From BP-133 sp040756995 (lineage in GTDB: Bacteria; Actinomycetota; Acidimicrobiia; IMCC26256; BP-133): a stretch of 7,143 nucleotides of DNA. The notes under the pieces were generated by a model that did not search any database, was not told the origin of the DNA, and saw only the letters and a program-made list of their open reading frames with translations. The stretch lies in the NCBI GenBank assembly GCA_040756995.1, contig JBFLYK010000099.1, forward strand, positions 1 through 7,143, given 5' to 3'. How positions within the stretch are numbered: position 1 is the first letter of the stretch; the number at the start of each line of letters is the position of its first letter. Shown here piece after piece: positions 1 to 6,661 of the stretch. Made by a program: the position numbers and the translations under genes.

Positions 1-1
1 A

Positions 2-265
2 GGCGGCGCCGGCGCGTCGGCCGGCGCGCCCGGTGCCGGGTCGTCCGGTGCGTCGCCCTCGGCGGCCCGGTCCAACAGCCCGGCCGCCGGCTCCGGTTCC
101 CGCACGGCGTCCGGCGCCGGAGCACCCGGCGCGGCGGGTGCCAAGGCCAACACGCCGGCGGCCAAGCAGGCGGCCGGTCAGGGCGGTCCGTCCAGCCCCG
201 CCGCTCCGACTCCGGGCGCGCCCGCGCCGGGCGGCGGCGCGGCCACCGGTGGCGCCACCGACGAG
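2..265 (+). other. Low-complexity Ala/Gly/Pro/Ser linker region of the binding protein
   Basis: This stretch encodes about 88 residues made almost only of Ala, Gly, Pro, Ser and Thr, with a few Lys, Gln, Arg and Asn. It joins the unseen N-terminal export and anchor segment to the folded binding domain. Such linkers are common in actinobacterial exported lipoproteins and probably act as flexible spacers across the cell wall; that role is inferred. The biased composition also creates a spurious Pro/Arg-rich open frame at 33-272. Confidence 0.8.
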
Positions 266-1381
266 GGCGTGACCGCCGGCTCCATCAAGGTCGGGCACAT
301 CGGCATCTACTCCGGCCCGGTGGGGTCCTTCGGCGACGACCTGTCCTACGCCGGACGGGCCAAGCTCCAGGAGATCAACGACACCGGGGGGATCAACGGG
401 CGCAAGCTCGACGTCCTCGTCCGGGACGACGCCTGGGACGGCACGAAGGGCATGAACGCCGCCCGCGACCTCGTGGAGCGGGAGAAGATCTTCGCCTTCT
501 GCTGCATCATGTCGGTGAACACGTCCGACCCGCTCACGCCCTACCTCGAAGAGAAGAAGATCCCCCACATCGGGGCCGACGGTTGGGGCGAGCCGCAGTA
601 CAAGGGCGCGTGGACCTTCCCGGTGTCGGCCTCCGCTGTGACCGAGGCCCACATGCTGGCCAAGTACCAGGCCGAGAAGCAGGGCGCCAAGCGGGTGGCG
701 ATCATCTACATCAACAACCCGACCGGGCGGGCTTACGTGAAGGCCTACGACGAGGTCATCAAGAAGTTCGGCGGCCAGGTCGTGTTCTCGCAGCCGGCGA
801 CGTTCGACGACCCGGGCACGACGACGTTCATCGCCCAGGCCCGCACGCAGAACATCGACACGATCTCCACCTACCTCGACCCCGGCATCTTCACCCGGAT
901 GGTCCGGGAGGCGGCGGCCCAGAACTACAAGCCGAAGAACGCCTTCTCCGGCGCGGCGGGCCTCTTCTTCGAGGTAACGCCGAACTTCACCGGTCCGAAC
1001 GGCGAAGGCACGATCGCCGCCACCCACTGGGTGACCAATGACATGGACACGCCGGGGTTCAGGACGTACAAGTCGCTGGTCGAGAAGTACTACCCGAAGA
1101 TCGACCACTCGACGTGGACGAAGGCCGGCTACGTCGGCGCCACCATCTTCGGGAACATCATCAAGAGCCTGGGGCTCAACGTGACGCGGCAGCGGGTGAA
1201 GGACGCGGCCGACACGCTGACCAACTTCGACACCGGCCTCGGGCCGTCGCTGACCTGGCGCCCGGGCAAGCACCGGGCCAACAAGACGATCTACCTGGCC
1301 CAGATCCAGCGCGAGGGTGACAGGTTCGCCTACAAGTACATCGCCGGGCCGCTGGTCGACGAGTACGCCGAGTCGGAGTAG
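2..1381 (+). CDS. ABC transporter substrate-binding protein, branched-chain amino acid type (5' partial)
   Basis: Extracytoplasmic solute receptor of a HAAT-type importer (periplasmic-binding-protein-like fold, Peripla_BP_6/LivJ-K type). The frame is open from the left edge to a TAG stop; 459 residues are visible and the signal peptide, probably with a lipobox, lies outside the window. Visible residues 1-88 are an Ala/Gly/Pro/Ser-rich linker. The ligand-binding domain starts near residue 90 (VTAGSIKVGHIGIYSGP), followed by a family-typical stretch with INDTGGINGRKLDV and a central lobe around residues 205-290. A GTG at 269 lies exactly at the domain boundary and is not a credible start: it would remove the export signal, and the same frame stays open upstream. 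Two adjacent cysteines occur at visible residues 167-168. The gene ends 3 bases before the LivH-like permease gene, which fits its role as receptor for that transporter. The family call is firm; the ligand is unknown. Confidence 0.93.
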   Translation, partial: GGAGASAGAPGAGSSGASPSAARSNSPAAGSGSRTASGAGAPGAAGAKANTPAAKQAAGQGGPSSPAAPTPGAPAPGGGAATGGATDEGVTAGSIKVGHIGIYSGPVGSFGDDLSYAGRAKLQEINDTGGINGRKLDVLVRDDAWDGTKGMNAARDLVEREKIFAFCCIMSVNTSDPLTPYLEEKKIPHIGADGWGEPQYKGAWTFPVSASAVTEAHMLAKYQAEKQGAKRVAIIYINNPTGRAYVKAYDEVIKKFGGQVVFSQPATFDDPGTTTFIAQARTQNIDTISTYLDPGIFTRMVREAAAQNYKPKNAFSGAAGLFFEVTPNFTGPNGEGTIAATHWVTNDMDTPGFRTYKSLVEKYYPKIDHSTWTKAGYVGATIFGNIIKSLGLNVTRQRVKDAADTLTNFDTGLGPSLTWRPGKHRANKTIYLAQIQREGDRFAYKYIAGPLVDEYAESE

Positions 1382-1384
1382 CCC

Positions 1385-2287
1385 GTGACCAAGTTCGTCC
1401 AGACGCTCGTCATCGGGGTCCAGTACGGCTGCATCTACGCCCTGATCGCCATGGGGATGGTGCTGGTCTACCGGACGACCGGCGTGCTCAACATCGCCCA
1501 CGGCGGGATCGGTGTGCTGGCCGGGTTCGTGGCCTGGGATCTCAACACCATCCGGAACTGGCCGTACTTCGCCGCCATCGCGGCCGGGATCGCGGTGGCC
1601 ATCGCCGCCGGCCTGCTCTTCGAACGGTTCATCGTTCGGAAGCTGGCCTCGCCGGCGCTGGCCACCGTGGCCACCCTGGGCCTGTTCCTCCTCCTCCAGG
1701 GGCTGGTGTTCGTGGTGCCCTGGTGGGGCAACACCTGGGGGCAGGCCTTCGACTCGCCGTTCCGCACCTGGAAGCCGGTCTCCATCCCCGGCGCCAACTA
1801 CGCGGTCAGCTGGGACCAGCTGGTGCTGTTCGGGAACGTGATCGCGTTCTTCGCCGGCCTGTACTTCATCCTGCGCCGGACGCGGGTGGGTCTGGCCATG
1901 CGAGCGGTCTCCGACGACCCCACGGCGGCCCGCCTGATGGGAATCCGCCAGCGGCTGGTCTCACCCGTCGTGTGGGGCCTGGCCTTCGGCCTCTCGGGGC
2001 TGACGACCATGCTGCTGGCTCCGATCCTCAACCTGGACAACACGTCGCTCACCGCCTTCACGCTCAAGGCGCTGACGGTGACGTTCGTCGGCGGTCTGAC
2101 CTCCCTGCCGTTGACCGTGCTGGGCGCCTTCGCCCTGTCGGGACTGGAGGTCTGGAGCCAGCTCTACGCCGGGGACGTGAAGGGACTCTCCGACGCCTGG
2201 CCGTTCATCATCCTCATCGTCGTGCTGGCGGCCCGTTTCGCCCGGGGCACCAAGGCCCTGGAGGACACGGCGGTGGCGCCGACATGA
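1385..2287 (+). CDS. livH: Branched-chain amino acid type ABC transporter permease (LivH-like)
   Basis: Inner-membrane permease that pairs with the LivM-like protein to form the translocation path. The 300-residue length is normal for LivH. The N-terminal segment GCIYALIAMGMVLVYRTTGV leads into GVLNIAHGG at residues 33-41, a hallmark of the family. Several long hydrophobic segments follow. The cytoplasmic loop that contacts an ATPase is visible at about residues 168-187 (VGLAMRAVSDDPTAARLMGI). The GTG start is supported by GGAG at 1375-1378, 6 bases upstream, inside the end of the preceding gene. The gene follows the binding protein after 3 bases and its stop overlaps the LivM start (ATGA), so translation is probably coupled. 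A different substrate would not change the family assignment. Nothing looks truncated. Confidence 0.95.
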   Translation: MTKFVQTLVIGVQYGCIYALIAMGMVLVYRTTGVLNIAHGGIGVLAGFVAWDLNTIRNWPYFAAIAAGIAVAIAAGLLFERFIVRKLASPALATVATLGLFLLLQGLVFVVPWWGNTWGQAFDSPFRTWKPVSIPGANYAVSWDQLVLFGNVIAFFAGLYFILRRTRVGLAMRAVSDDPTAARLMGIRQRLVSPVVWGLAFGLSGLTTMLLAPILNLDNTSLTAFTLKALTVTFVGGLTSLPLTVLGAFALSGLEVWSQLYAGDVKGLSDAWPFIILIVVLAARFARGTKALEDTAVAPT

Positions 2288-3375
2288 AAGCAGTGGTCAA
2301 TCGTCGCAACGCCCTGAGGTGGACGGGTCTTTCGATCCTCACGGCCTTCGTGCTGACGATGCCGTACGCCATGAAGTGGGCCGGCTCGGCCTTCGCCATC
2401 GACTACGGCGTCATCATCGGCATGCTGGTGCTGTCGGTGTCGGTGCTGGCCTGGATCGGCGAGATCTCGCTGGCGCCGGTGGCCCAGATGGGGTTCGGCC
2501 TCGTGGTCGTCAACTACCTCCAGGAAGCCGGGCTGCCGTTCCTGGTCATCATGCCGGCGGTCATCATCAGCTCGATCCCGATCTCGTTGCTGCTCGGTGT
2601 GTTCGCCCTCCGGTTGCGGGGCGTCTACTTCGCCATCGCCACGCTGGCCTTCGCCTACATGGCGCAGAAGACGTTCTTCCAGAGCTACCTCGGCGTCCAG
2701 GGCGGCTTCGGTGGAACGGAGTCGAAGTCGATCACCCGGCCGTCCGGGTTCACCGGCAGCGAGGAGTTCTACTACCTGGTGATGGGCTCGCTGCTGCTCA
2801 TGGCGCTGGTCTGCAGCCTCGTCAACCGGTCGTGGATCGGCACGTCGCTCGCCGCCCTGCGGCAGTCCGAGGCGGCCTTCTCGGTGCTGGGCCATTCGCC
2901 CGGCGCCTACAAGCTGTTCACGATCTGCCTGTCGGGGGCGATCGCCACCGTCGGCGGCGCCTACTTCGGCATGCTGCAGGGCCTCGTGCCGTCGAACTAC
3001 TTCCAGCCGGCGTTGGCCATTCTCTACTTCGGCTTCGCCGTGGCCGGCGGGCTCGGGTCGGTGGCCGGGGCGGTGGTGGCGGGAACCGCCTTCGGCGCCA
3101 TCCCCAAGTACTTCGACAGCCTGTCGGAAGGGAAGCTCGTCGGCTACGACCTGTTCTTCATCGGCTTCCTGTCACTCGGCCTCGTGCTGTGGGCGCCGGG
3201 TGGCCTGGCCGACATCGGCCGCCGGATCTGGCGCCGGCTCGAGGGCGCCGCTCCGGTGTCGGCGGCGGTGACCGGGTTCCAGGAGATCGACCTGAGTGAC
3301 CCGACGGTGTTGGCCCGGGCGGCGGCGGTCGGCGACTCCGAGCAGGATCTGCCCGCGGTGGAGGCCCGGCAATGA
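2284..3375 (+). CDS. livM: Branched-chain amino acid type ABC transporter permease (LivM-like)
   Basis: Second membrane permease of the importer, 363 residues. The start at the ATG of the ATGA overlap with livH gives a short basic N-terminus (MKAVVNRRNALRW) followed by a membrane segment. The frame is open further upstream to 1723, but that part overlaps livH out of frame and reads as Arg/Gly/Pro-rich noise. LivM-type features include LRLRGVYFAIATLAFAYMAQ and the ATPase-contacting loop near residues 182-206 (SWIGTSLAALRQSEAAFSVL). The usual glycine-rich motif after the second span is diverged (ISLAPVAQMGFG). The only clear GGAGG-like site (2260-2265) is 18 bases from the ATG, too far to act directly, so reinitiation after livH translation is likely. 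After the last span and a basic RRIWRR stretch (residues 313-318), a polar cytoplasmic tail of about 45 residues follows. The stop overlaps the livG start by ATGA. Confidence 0.94.
   Translation: MKAVVNRRNALRWTGLSILTAFVLTMPYAMKWAGSAFAIDYGVIIGMLVLSVSVLAWIGEISLAPVAQMGFGLVVVNYLQEAGLPFLVIMPAVIISSIPISLLLGVFALRLRGVYFAIATLAFAYMAQKTFFQSYLGVQGGFGGTESKSITRPSGFTGSEEFYYLVMGSLLLMALVCSLVNRSWIGTSLAALRQSEAAFSVLGHSPGAYKLFTICLSGAIATVGGAYFGMLQGLVPSNYFQPALAILYFGFAVAGGLGSVAGAVVAGTAFGAIPKYFDSLSEGKLVGYDLFFIGFLSLGLVLWAPGGLADIGRRIWRRLEGAAPVSAAVTGFQEIDLSDPTVLARAAAVGDSEQDLPAVEARQ
3360..3364 (+). promoter_or_regulatory. Ribosome binding site for livG that fixes the upstream start
   Basis: A full GGAGG lies 7 bases before the ATG at 3372, within the end of livM. 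It supports translation from this ATG, and so supports the reality of the long N-terminal extension of the LivG-like ATPase. Confidence 0.75.
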
Positions 3376-4340
3376 CGCGGCGCGAGATCTTCGACGAAGC
3401 GGCCCGGCGGCGGGCCGGGCGGCTGATGGCCGAGCGGGGCCGGATCGTCCGGCGGAGCACCGGCCGCAATGGCCACGGCCGCACGCTCGTCCTCGACCCC
3501 GAGAAGCTGTCCCGGTTCCAGCCCGCCCGCGAGCGCATCGCCGGGCACCTGGCGCAGGGCGGTTTGCCCGTCCGGCAACGCCATGTCGAAAAGCGCGAGA
3601 TCCTCACGGTCGAGGACCTCACGATCCACTTCGGTGGCGTCCACGCCCTCGACGGCGTGAACCTCGTGGCCCGCACGGCCGAGATCGCCGGCGTCATCGG
3701 GCCCAACGGGGCCGGGAAGACGACCTTCTTCAACTGCCTGTCCGGCCTTCTCACCCCCGACCGGGGCGAGATCACCTTCGACGGGCACAAGCTCAACGGC
3801 TCACCGGCGACGCGAGGCCGGCACGGCCTGGGGCGGACCTTCCAGACGCCGAAGCTGTTCGGCACGCTGTCGGTGCTCGACAACCTCATCTTCGGGTGCC
3901 GCACCGCCGACTCCGCCCGTCGGGACTACGTCTTCGATCCCGCCCTCCGGCGGGTTTCCCACCAGGAGCGGGCCGCTCGGCTGGCCCGCCTGGTCGGCTT
4001 CCGGGGAGACCTGAACGCCCCCGCCGGCAGCCTGCCCTTCGGTGATCTGCGGACGGTCGAACTGGCCCGGGCCCTGTGCGCCGCTCCGTCGCTGCTGATG
4101 CTCGACGAGCCGGCCTCGGGTCTCGACGTCAGCCAGGCGGAGGCCTTCGTCGAGCTGCTGCGGACCCTGTCGGACCTCGGGCTGTCGATCCTCCTCATCG
4201 AGCACGACATGAGCCTGGTCATGGGGATCTGCGACCACATCACCGTGCTGGACTTCGGCCAGGTGATCGCCGAGGGCACGCCGGAGGAGATTCAGCGCAA
4301 CGAGGCGGTCATCGAGGCCTACCTGGGGAGGGAGCACTGA
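3372..4340 (+). CDS. livG: ABC transporter ATP-binding protein (LivG-like) with Arg-rich N-terminal extension
   Basis: Cytoplasmic ATPase that drives the LivH/LivM channel. The nucleotide-binding domain runs from about residue 77 (ILTVEDLTIHFGG) to the end. It has Walker A GPNGAGKT at 110-117, a Q-loop at RTFQTPKLF, signature LPFGDLR at 221-227, Walker B LLMLDEP at 241-247 and the switch histidine H278 in LLIEHDM. The closing stretch VIAEGTPEEIQRNEAVIEAYLG is typical of LivG. The protein has 322 residues, whereas family members usually begin a few residues before the ILTVEDL-like strand and have about 250-260. The extra 76 residues contain 18 arginines and could form an amphipathic helix near residues 3-29. 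The start at 3372 has a strong ribosome binding site and an ATGA overlap with livM. The only later alternatives I see are an ATG at residue 19 and a weak TTG at 3564. The ATPase call is firm; the extension's role is unknown. Confidence 0.95.
   Translation: MTRREIFDEAARRRAGRLMAERGRIVRRSTGRNGHGRTLVLDPEKLSRFQPARERIAGHLAQGGLPVRQRHVEKREILTVEDLTIHFGGVHALDGVNLVARTAEIAGVIGPNGAGKTTFFNCLSGLLTPDRGEITFDGHKLNGSPATRGRHGLGRTFQTPKLFGTLSVLDNLIFGCRTADSARRDYVFDPALRRVSHQERAARLARLVGFRGDLNAPAGSLPFGDLRTVELARALCAAPSLLMLDEPASGLDVSQAEAFVELLRTLSDLGLSILLIEHDMSLVMGICDHITVLDFGQVIAEGTPEEIQRNEAVIEAYLGREH
4325..4334 (+). promoter_or_regulatory. Ribosome binding site for livF
   Basis: A purine run, GGGGAGGGAG, ends 5 bases before the ATG at 4340. 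It lies in the last codons of livG and decides the livF start over the longer open frame that extends upstream to 4076. Confidence 0.7.
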
Positions 4341-5080
4341 TGCTGAGCGTGCGGGGCCTCACCGTGGCCTACGGGCCGGTCAAGGTGCTCCAGGGCATCG
4401 ATCTCGACATCGGCTCCGGCGAGATCGTCGCCCTCATCGGACCCAACGGCGCGGGGAAGACCTCGACCCTCAACGCCATCGCCGGCCTGCTGCCGAGGCA
4501 GGGCGAGATCACCCTCGACGGGGAACCTCTCCCGGTCGCCGCCGAGGAGGTCATCCGCAAGGGCCTGGCGCTCGTACCCCAGGGTCGCCGGGTGTTCCCC
4601 ACGATGAGCGTCGAGGAGAACCTGCTGATGGGCGCCTACTCCCAGGGCGCCCGGTGGAAGGGCTTCGACGACCGGGCCGCCCCGATCTTCGACATCTTCC
4701 CCCGGCTGAAGGAGCGCCGCCGCCAGGAGGCCGGCCGGCTCTCCGGCGGTGAGCAGCAGATGCTGGTCATCGGCCGGGCGCTGCTTTCCCAGCCGAAGGT
4801 CGTGCTCATCGACGAACTGTCGCTGGGCCTCGCCCCCAAGATGGTGCTGACGCTGCTGGAGACGATCCAGCGGTTCAACGCCGAGCAGGGCACCGCCTGC
4901 CTGCTGGTCGAGCAGGCGGCCACCGCCGCACTCAAGATCGCCACATCCGCCTACCTGCTCCAGCGCGGCAACGTCGTCTACCACGGGCCGGCAGCCCGCC
5001 TGCGGGAAGACGTCGACGTGCTGCACAGCGCCTACCTCGGGCACGGGACGGCCCGCAGGGAATCAGCACTCCGGAGGTGA
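4340..5080 (+). CDS. livF: ABC transporter ATP-binding protein (LivF-like)
   Basis: Second cytoplasmic ATPase of the importer, 246 residues, a normal LivF length. It starts directly at the domain (MLSVRGLTVAYGPVKVLQGI). Walker A GPNGAGKT is at residues 34-41 and the Q-loop lies in LVPQGRRVFPTMSVEENLLMG, shown in part here as LVPQGRRVFPTMSVEE. The signature LSGGEQQ is at 134-140 and Walker B VVLID with catalytic Glu is at 154-159, followed by LSLGLAP. The residue after the Walker B glutamate is Leu instead of the more common Pro, a variant seen in LivF-type proteins. The switch position is Gln in LLVEQAA, normal for LivF. The start shares one base with the livG stop (TGATG). The pair LivG plus LivF is the expected heterodimer for LivH/LivM. 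Translation of the next gene begins 2 bases after the stop. Confidence 0.95.
   Translation: MLSVRGLTVAYGPVKVLQGIDLDIGSGEIVALIGPNGAGKTSTLNAIAGLLPRQGEITLDGEPLPVAAEEVIRKGLALVPQGRRVFPTMSVEENLLMGAYSQGARWKGFDDRAAPIFDIFPRLKERRRQEAGRLSGGEQQMLVIGRALLSQPKVVLIDELSLGLAPKMVLTLLETIQRFNAEQGTACLLVEQAATAALKIATSAYLLQRGNVVYHGPAARLREDVDVLHSAYLGHGTARRESALRR
5073..5077 (+). promoter_or_regulatory. Ribosome binding site deciding the start of the surface protein gene
   Basis: GGAGG overlaps the first possible GTG (5077-5079), which therefore has no spacing and is unlikely to be used. It sits 5 bases before the second GTG at 5083, the preferred start. The choice changes the protein by only two residues. Confidence 0.65.
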
Positions 5081-5082
5081 CC

Positions 5083-6651
5083 GTGAGACGTCGCAAGTTG
5101 TTGGCCGCAGTGGTGCCCTTGGCGCTGCTGACGTTCCTGCCAACGGTGCAGGCGGGGGCCGCGCTCGGCCCGCCGGCCGAGCTCGGCGGCGGCGAGGGGG
5201 GCAACGGCTTCCATGGGTTCGCCCAGTTCGAGACCCACGCCCAGGGGCAGGTGGTCACGCTCACCGGCTTCCTGAACGCCTACCGCGAGGACAACAGCAT
5301 CGTGGGGGCGGTGTCGGAGATCAACGGGCCGCCGGCGACCTCGAGGAACATCGCCGCCTTCTTCTTCCGGGGGAAGGGCGCCACGTTCGTGTACGGCGTC
5401 ATCGGCGGCCCCGGCGGCGGCCGGGGCACACTGCCCGACCCGCCGCCGGGCGAGGCGAACGCCTACTACCCCACCGACGATCCCCCGTACGAGATGACCT
5501 GGAGCGGCCCGATCACCGGGCTGGGACTGCCGCAGGTGGTGGACAGCCGCTTCCACGCCAAGGCCACCGACACGCCGACCGGCCGCACCGACGGCGCCGT
5601 CACCGCGCTGTCGAGCCCGAACCACTTCGAGGTGGGCCAGGCGACGGTGACGTCCCACACCGAACCGGCCGAGGGCGGCGTGGTGGCCGAAGCGGTGTCG
5701 GTCATGCACCAGGTCAAGGTCGGACCGCTCACGATCCAGAACATCGTGTCCCGGGCCTACGCCTTCGTGCCGACCAGTGGTGACCCGAAGGGCATCGCCA
5801 GCACGGTCGTGGAAGGCGCCAAGGTCGGCGACACCCCGGTGCAGATCACCGACCAGGGCCTCATCGTGGCGGACCAGAAGAACCCGTTGCAGCAGGAGCA
5901 GGTCAACAAGGCCATGGCCGATGCCGGCTTCCCGCAGGTGCGGCTCCTCCCGTCGGTGGCCAAGGCCGGCGAGGACGGGTCGTCGGTGACCACGACCGCC
6001 GGCACCCTGGAGTTCGTCAAGCACGACGAGGCGTTCGGCGCCTCCAACCCGCAGGGGTTCGCCGGTGGCGGCTTCTCCATCGGCGGCGCCGAGGCCTACG
6101 TCAACACCCGCCGCTGCGACCCCGACTGTGGTGGCGGGAGCGGCGGATCGAGTGACGTGGTCGGCGGCGGCACCGGCGACAGCCCCGTCTCCGGAGACGG
6201 GGCGTCAACCTCGTCGTCCGACTCGTACTCCTCCGACACGCTGTCATCCGACTCGCTGTCGACCGACCCCGCCGCCGCCACGGCGGCCGGGACCGCCGAC
6301 GCCGGCGGCTACGGAGCGGACTCCGCCGCGACGTTCAGCAGCGACAGCATTCGCGCCGGCCTCGGCGCCTCCGGTGGCCTGGCCTCGGGCTCGGGCGGCG
6401 GGCTGAGCGGGTCGGACGCCTCGGCGGGCGCCGCGTCGGGTTCCACGACGGCCGAGACTCCCTCGAGCGGAGAGGTGTCCCTCGGCGTCCAGGCGCCGGG
6501 CGACGGCGTGGAGGTGCAGCAGCAGGCGGCCGTATCGGTCGTGAACCTGGGTCCGAAGAGCGCGGAATGGGTGCGCGACCTCTACCTGATGGCGGGCCTC
6601 GCCCTCGGGATCATCTTCGTTGGACAGCGCCTCGCACGGGCGTTCTCATAA
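5083..6651 (+). CDS. Secreted, C-terminally membrane-anchored surface protein of unknown function
   Basis: I do not recognise a named family. From the GTG at 5083 the protein has 522 residues. It begins with a Sec signal peptide (RRRK, hydrophobic core at 6-19, likely cleavage near VQA-GAA at 24-26). Residues about 27-340 look like a beta-rich extracellular region with many Gly, Thr and Val. The part around 255-340 (TPVQITDQGLIVADQ, then VNKAMADAGFPQVRLLPS) resembles, from memory, segments common in actinobacterial exported proteins. Cys345 and Cys349 (CDPDC) precede a Gly/Ser/Asp/Ala-rich stalk at 350-470. A short membrane segment (500-514, LYLMAGLALGIIFVG) and a basic tail QRLARAFS end the protein, giving an outside-facing type I topology. 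There is no LPXTG sortase motif and no catalytic motif I can see. It follows livF by 2 bases and precedes a small membrane gene by 10, which suggests an accessory surface part of the transporter; this is inference. Confidence 0.85.
   Translation: MRRRKLLAAVVPLALLTFLPTVQAGAALGPPAELGGGEGGNGFHGFAQFETHAQGQVVTLTGFLNAYREDNSIVGAVSEINGPPATSRNIAAFFFRGKGATFVYGVIGGPGGGRGTLPDPPPGEANAYYPTDDPPYEMTWSGPITGLGLPQVVDSRFHAKATDTPTGRTDGAVTALSSPNHFEVGQATVTSHTEPAEGGVVAEAVSVMHQVKVGPLTIQNIVSRAYAFVPTSGDPKGIASTVVEGAKVGDTPVQITDQGLIVADQKNPLQQEQVNKAMADAGFPQVRLLPSVAKAGEDGSSVTTTAGTLEFVKHDEAFGASNPQGFAGGGFSIGGAEAYVNTRRCDPDCGGGSGGSSDVVGGGTGDSPVSGDGASTSSSDSYSSDTLSSDSLSTDPAAATAAGTADAGGYGADSAATFSSDSIRAGLGASGGLASGSGGGLSGSDASAGAASGSTTAETPSSGEVSLGVQAPGDGVEVQQQAAVSVVNLGPKSAEWVRDLYLMAGLALGIIFVGQRLARAFS
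6118..6500 (+). other. Ser/Asp/Gly/Ala-rich stalk-coding region
   Basis: The codons here give a glycine-rich start after CDPDC, then alternating Ser and Asp (SSSDSYSSDTLSSDSLSTD), then Ala/Gly/Ser-rich sequence. It most likely forms an extended, possibly glycosylated or ion-binding spacer between the outer domain and the membrane anchor. Glycosylation and ion binding are guesses from composition. Confidence 0.7.
6182..6203 (+). repeat. 22-bp perfect palindrome inside the surface protein gene
   Basis: The half-site GCCCCGTCTCC is followed immediately by its exact reverse complement, with no spacer. It falls in the stalk-coding part (residues about 367-374). As RNA it could fold as a 9-bp stem with a 4-base CCGG loop. 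No function can be assigned. Confidence 0.85.
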
Positions 6652-6657
6652 AGGAAG
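6651..6657 (+). promoter_or_regulatory. Ribosome binding site for the small membrane protein
   Basis: AAGGAAG, containing AGGA at 6652-6655, lies about 6 bases before the ATG at 6662. It overlaps the TAA of the preceding gene and supports this start over the open frame that extends further upstream to 6620. Confidence 0.65.
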
Positions 6658-6661
6658 AGCA

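Noticed and set aside
269..271. GTG as the start of the binding protein
   Set aside because: The frame stays open to the left edge, and starting here would leave an extracytoplasmic receptor without a signal peptide.
33..272. Pro/Arg/Ala-rich open frame on the plus strand
   Set aside because: It is a shadow of the linker-coding part of the binding protein gene, which is continuous in another frame into a recognisable domain. Its product is low-complexity and it has no convincing ribosome binding site.
1723..2283. Upstream extension of the LivM open frame
   Set aside because: It lies fully inside livH in another frame and encodes Arg/Gly/Pro-rich sequence unlike any permease. The ATGA start at 2284 gives a normal LivM.
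2164..2895. Long minus-strand open frame across livH and livM
   Set aside because: The product is His/Arg/Asp/Gln-rich and repetitive, typical of the antisense of GC-rich coding DNA, while the plus strand has clear permease motifs.
3144..3904. Two overlapping minus-strand open frames across the livM-livG junction
   Set aside because: They are shadows in GC-rich DNA. The plus strand carries the LivM end and the LivG Walker A region, which are unambiguous.
5077..5079. First GTG as the start of the surface protein gene
   Set aside because: The GGAGG site overlaps this codon and leaves no spacing. The GTG at 5083 has a 5-base spacing. Both remain formally possible and differ by two residues.
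5032..6024. 330-codon minus-strand open frame
   Set aside because: The Arg/Gly/His/Leu-rich composition shows no domain. It lies opposite the surface protein gene, which has a signal peptide, a membrane anchor and a good ribosome binding site.
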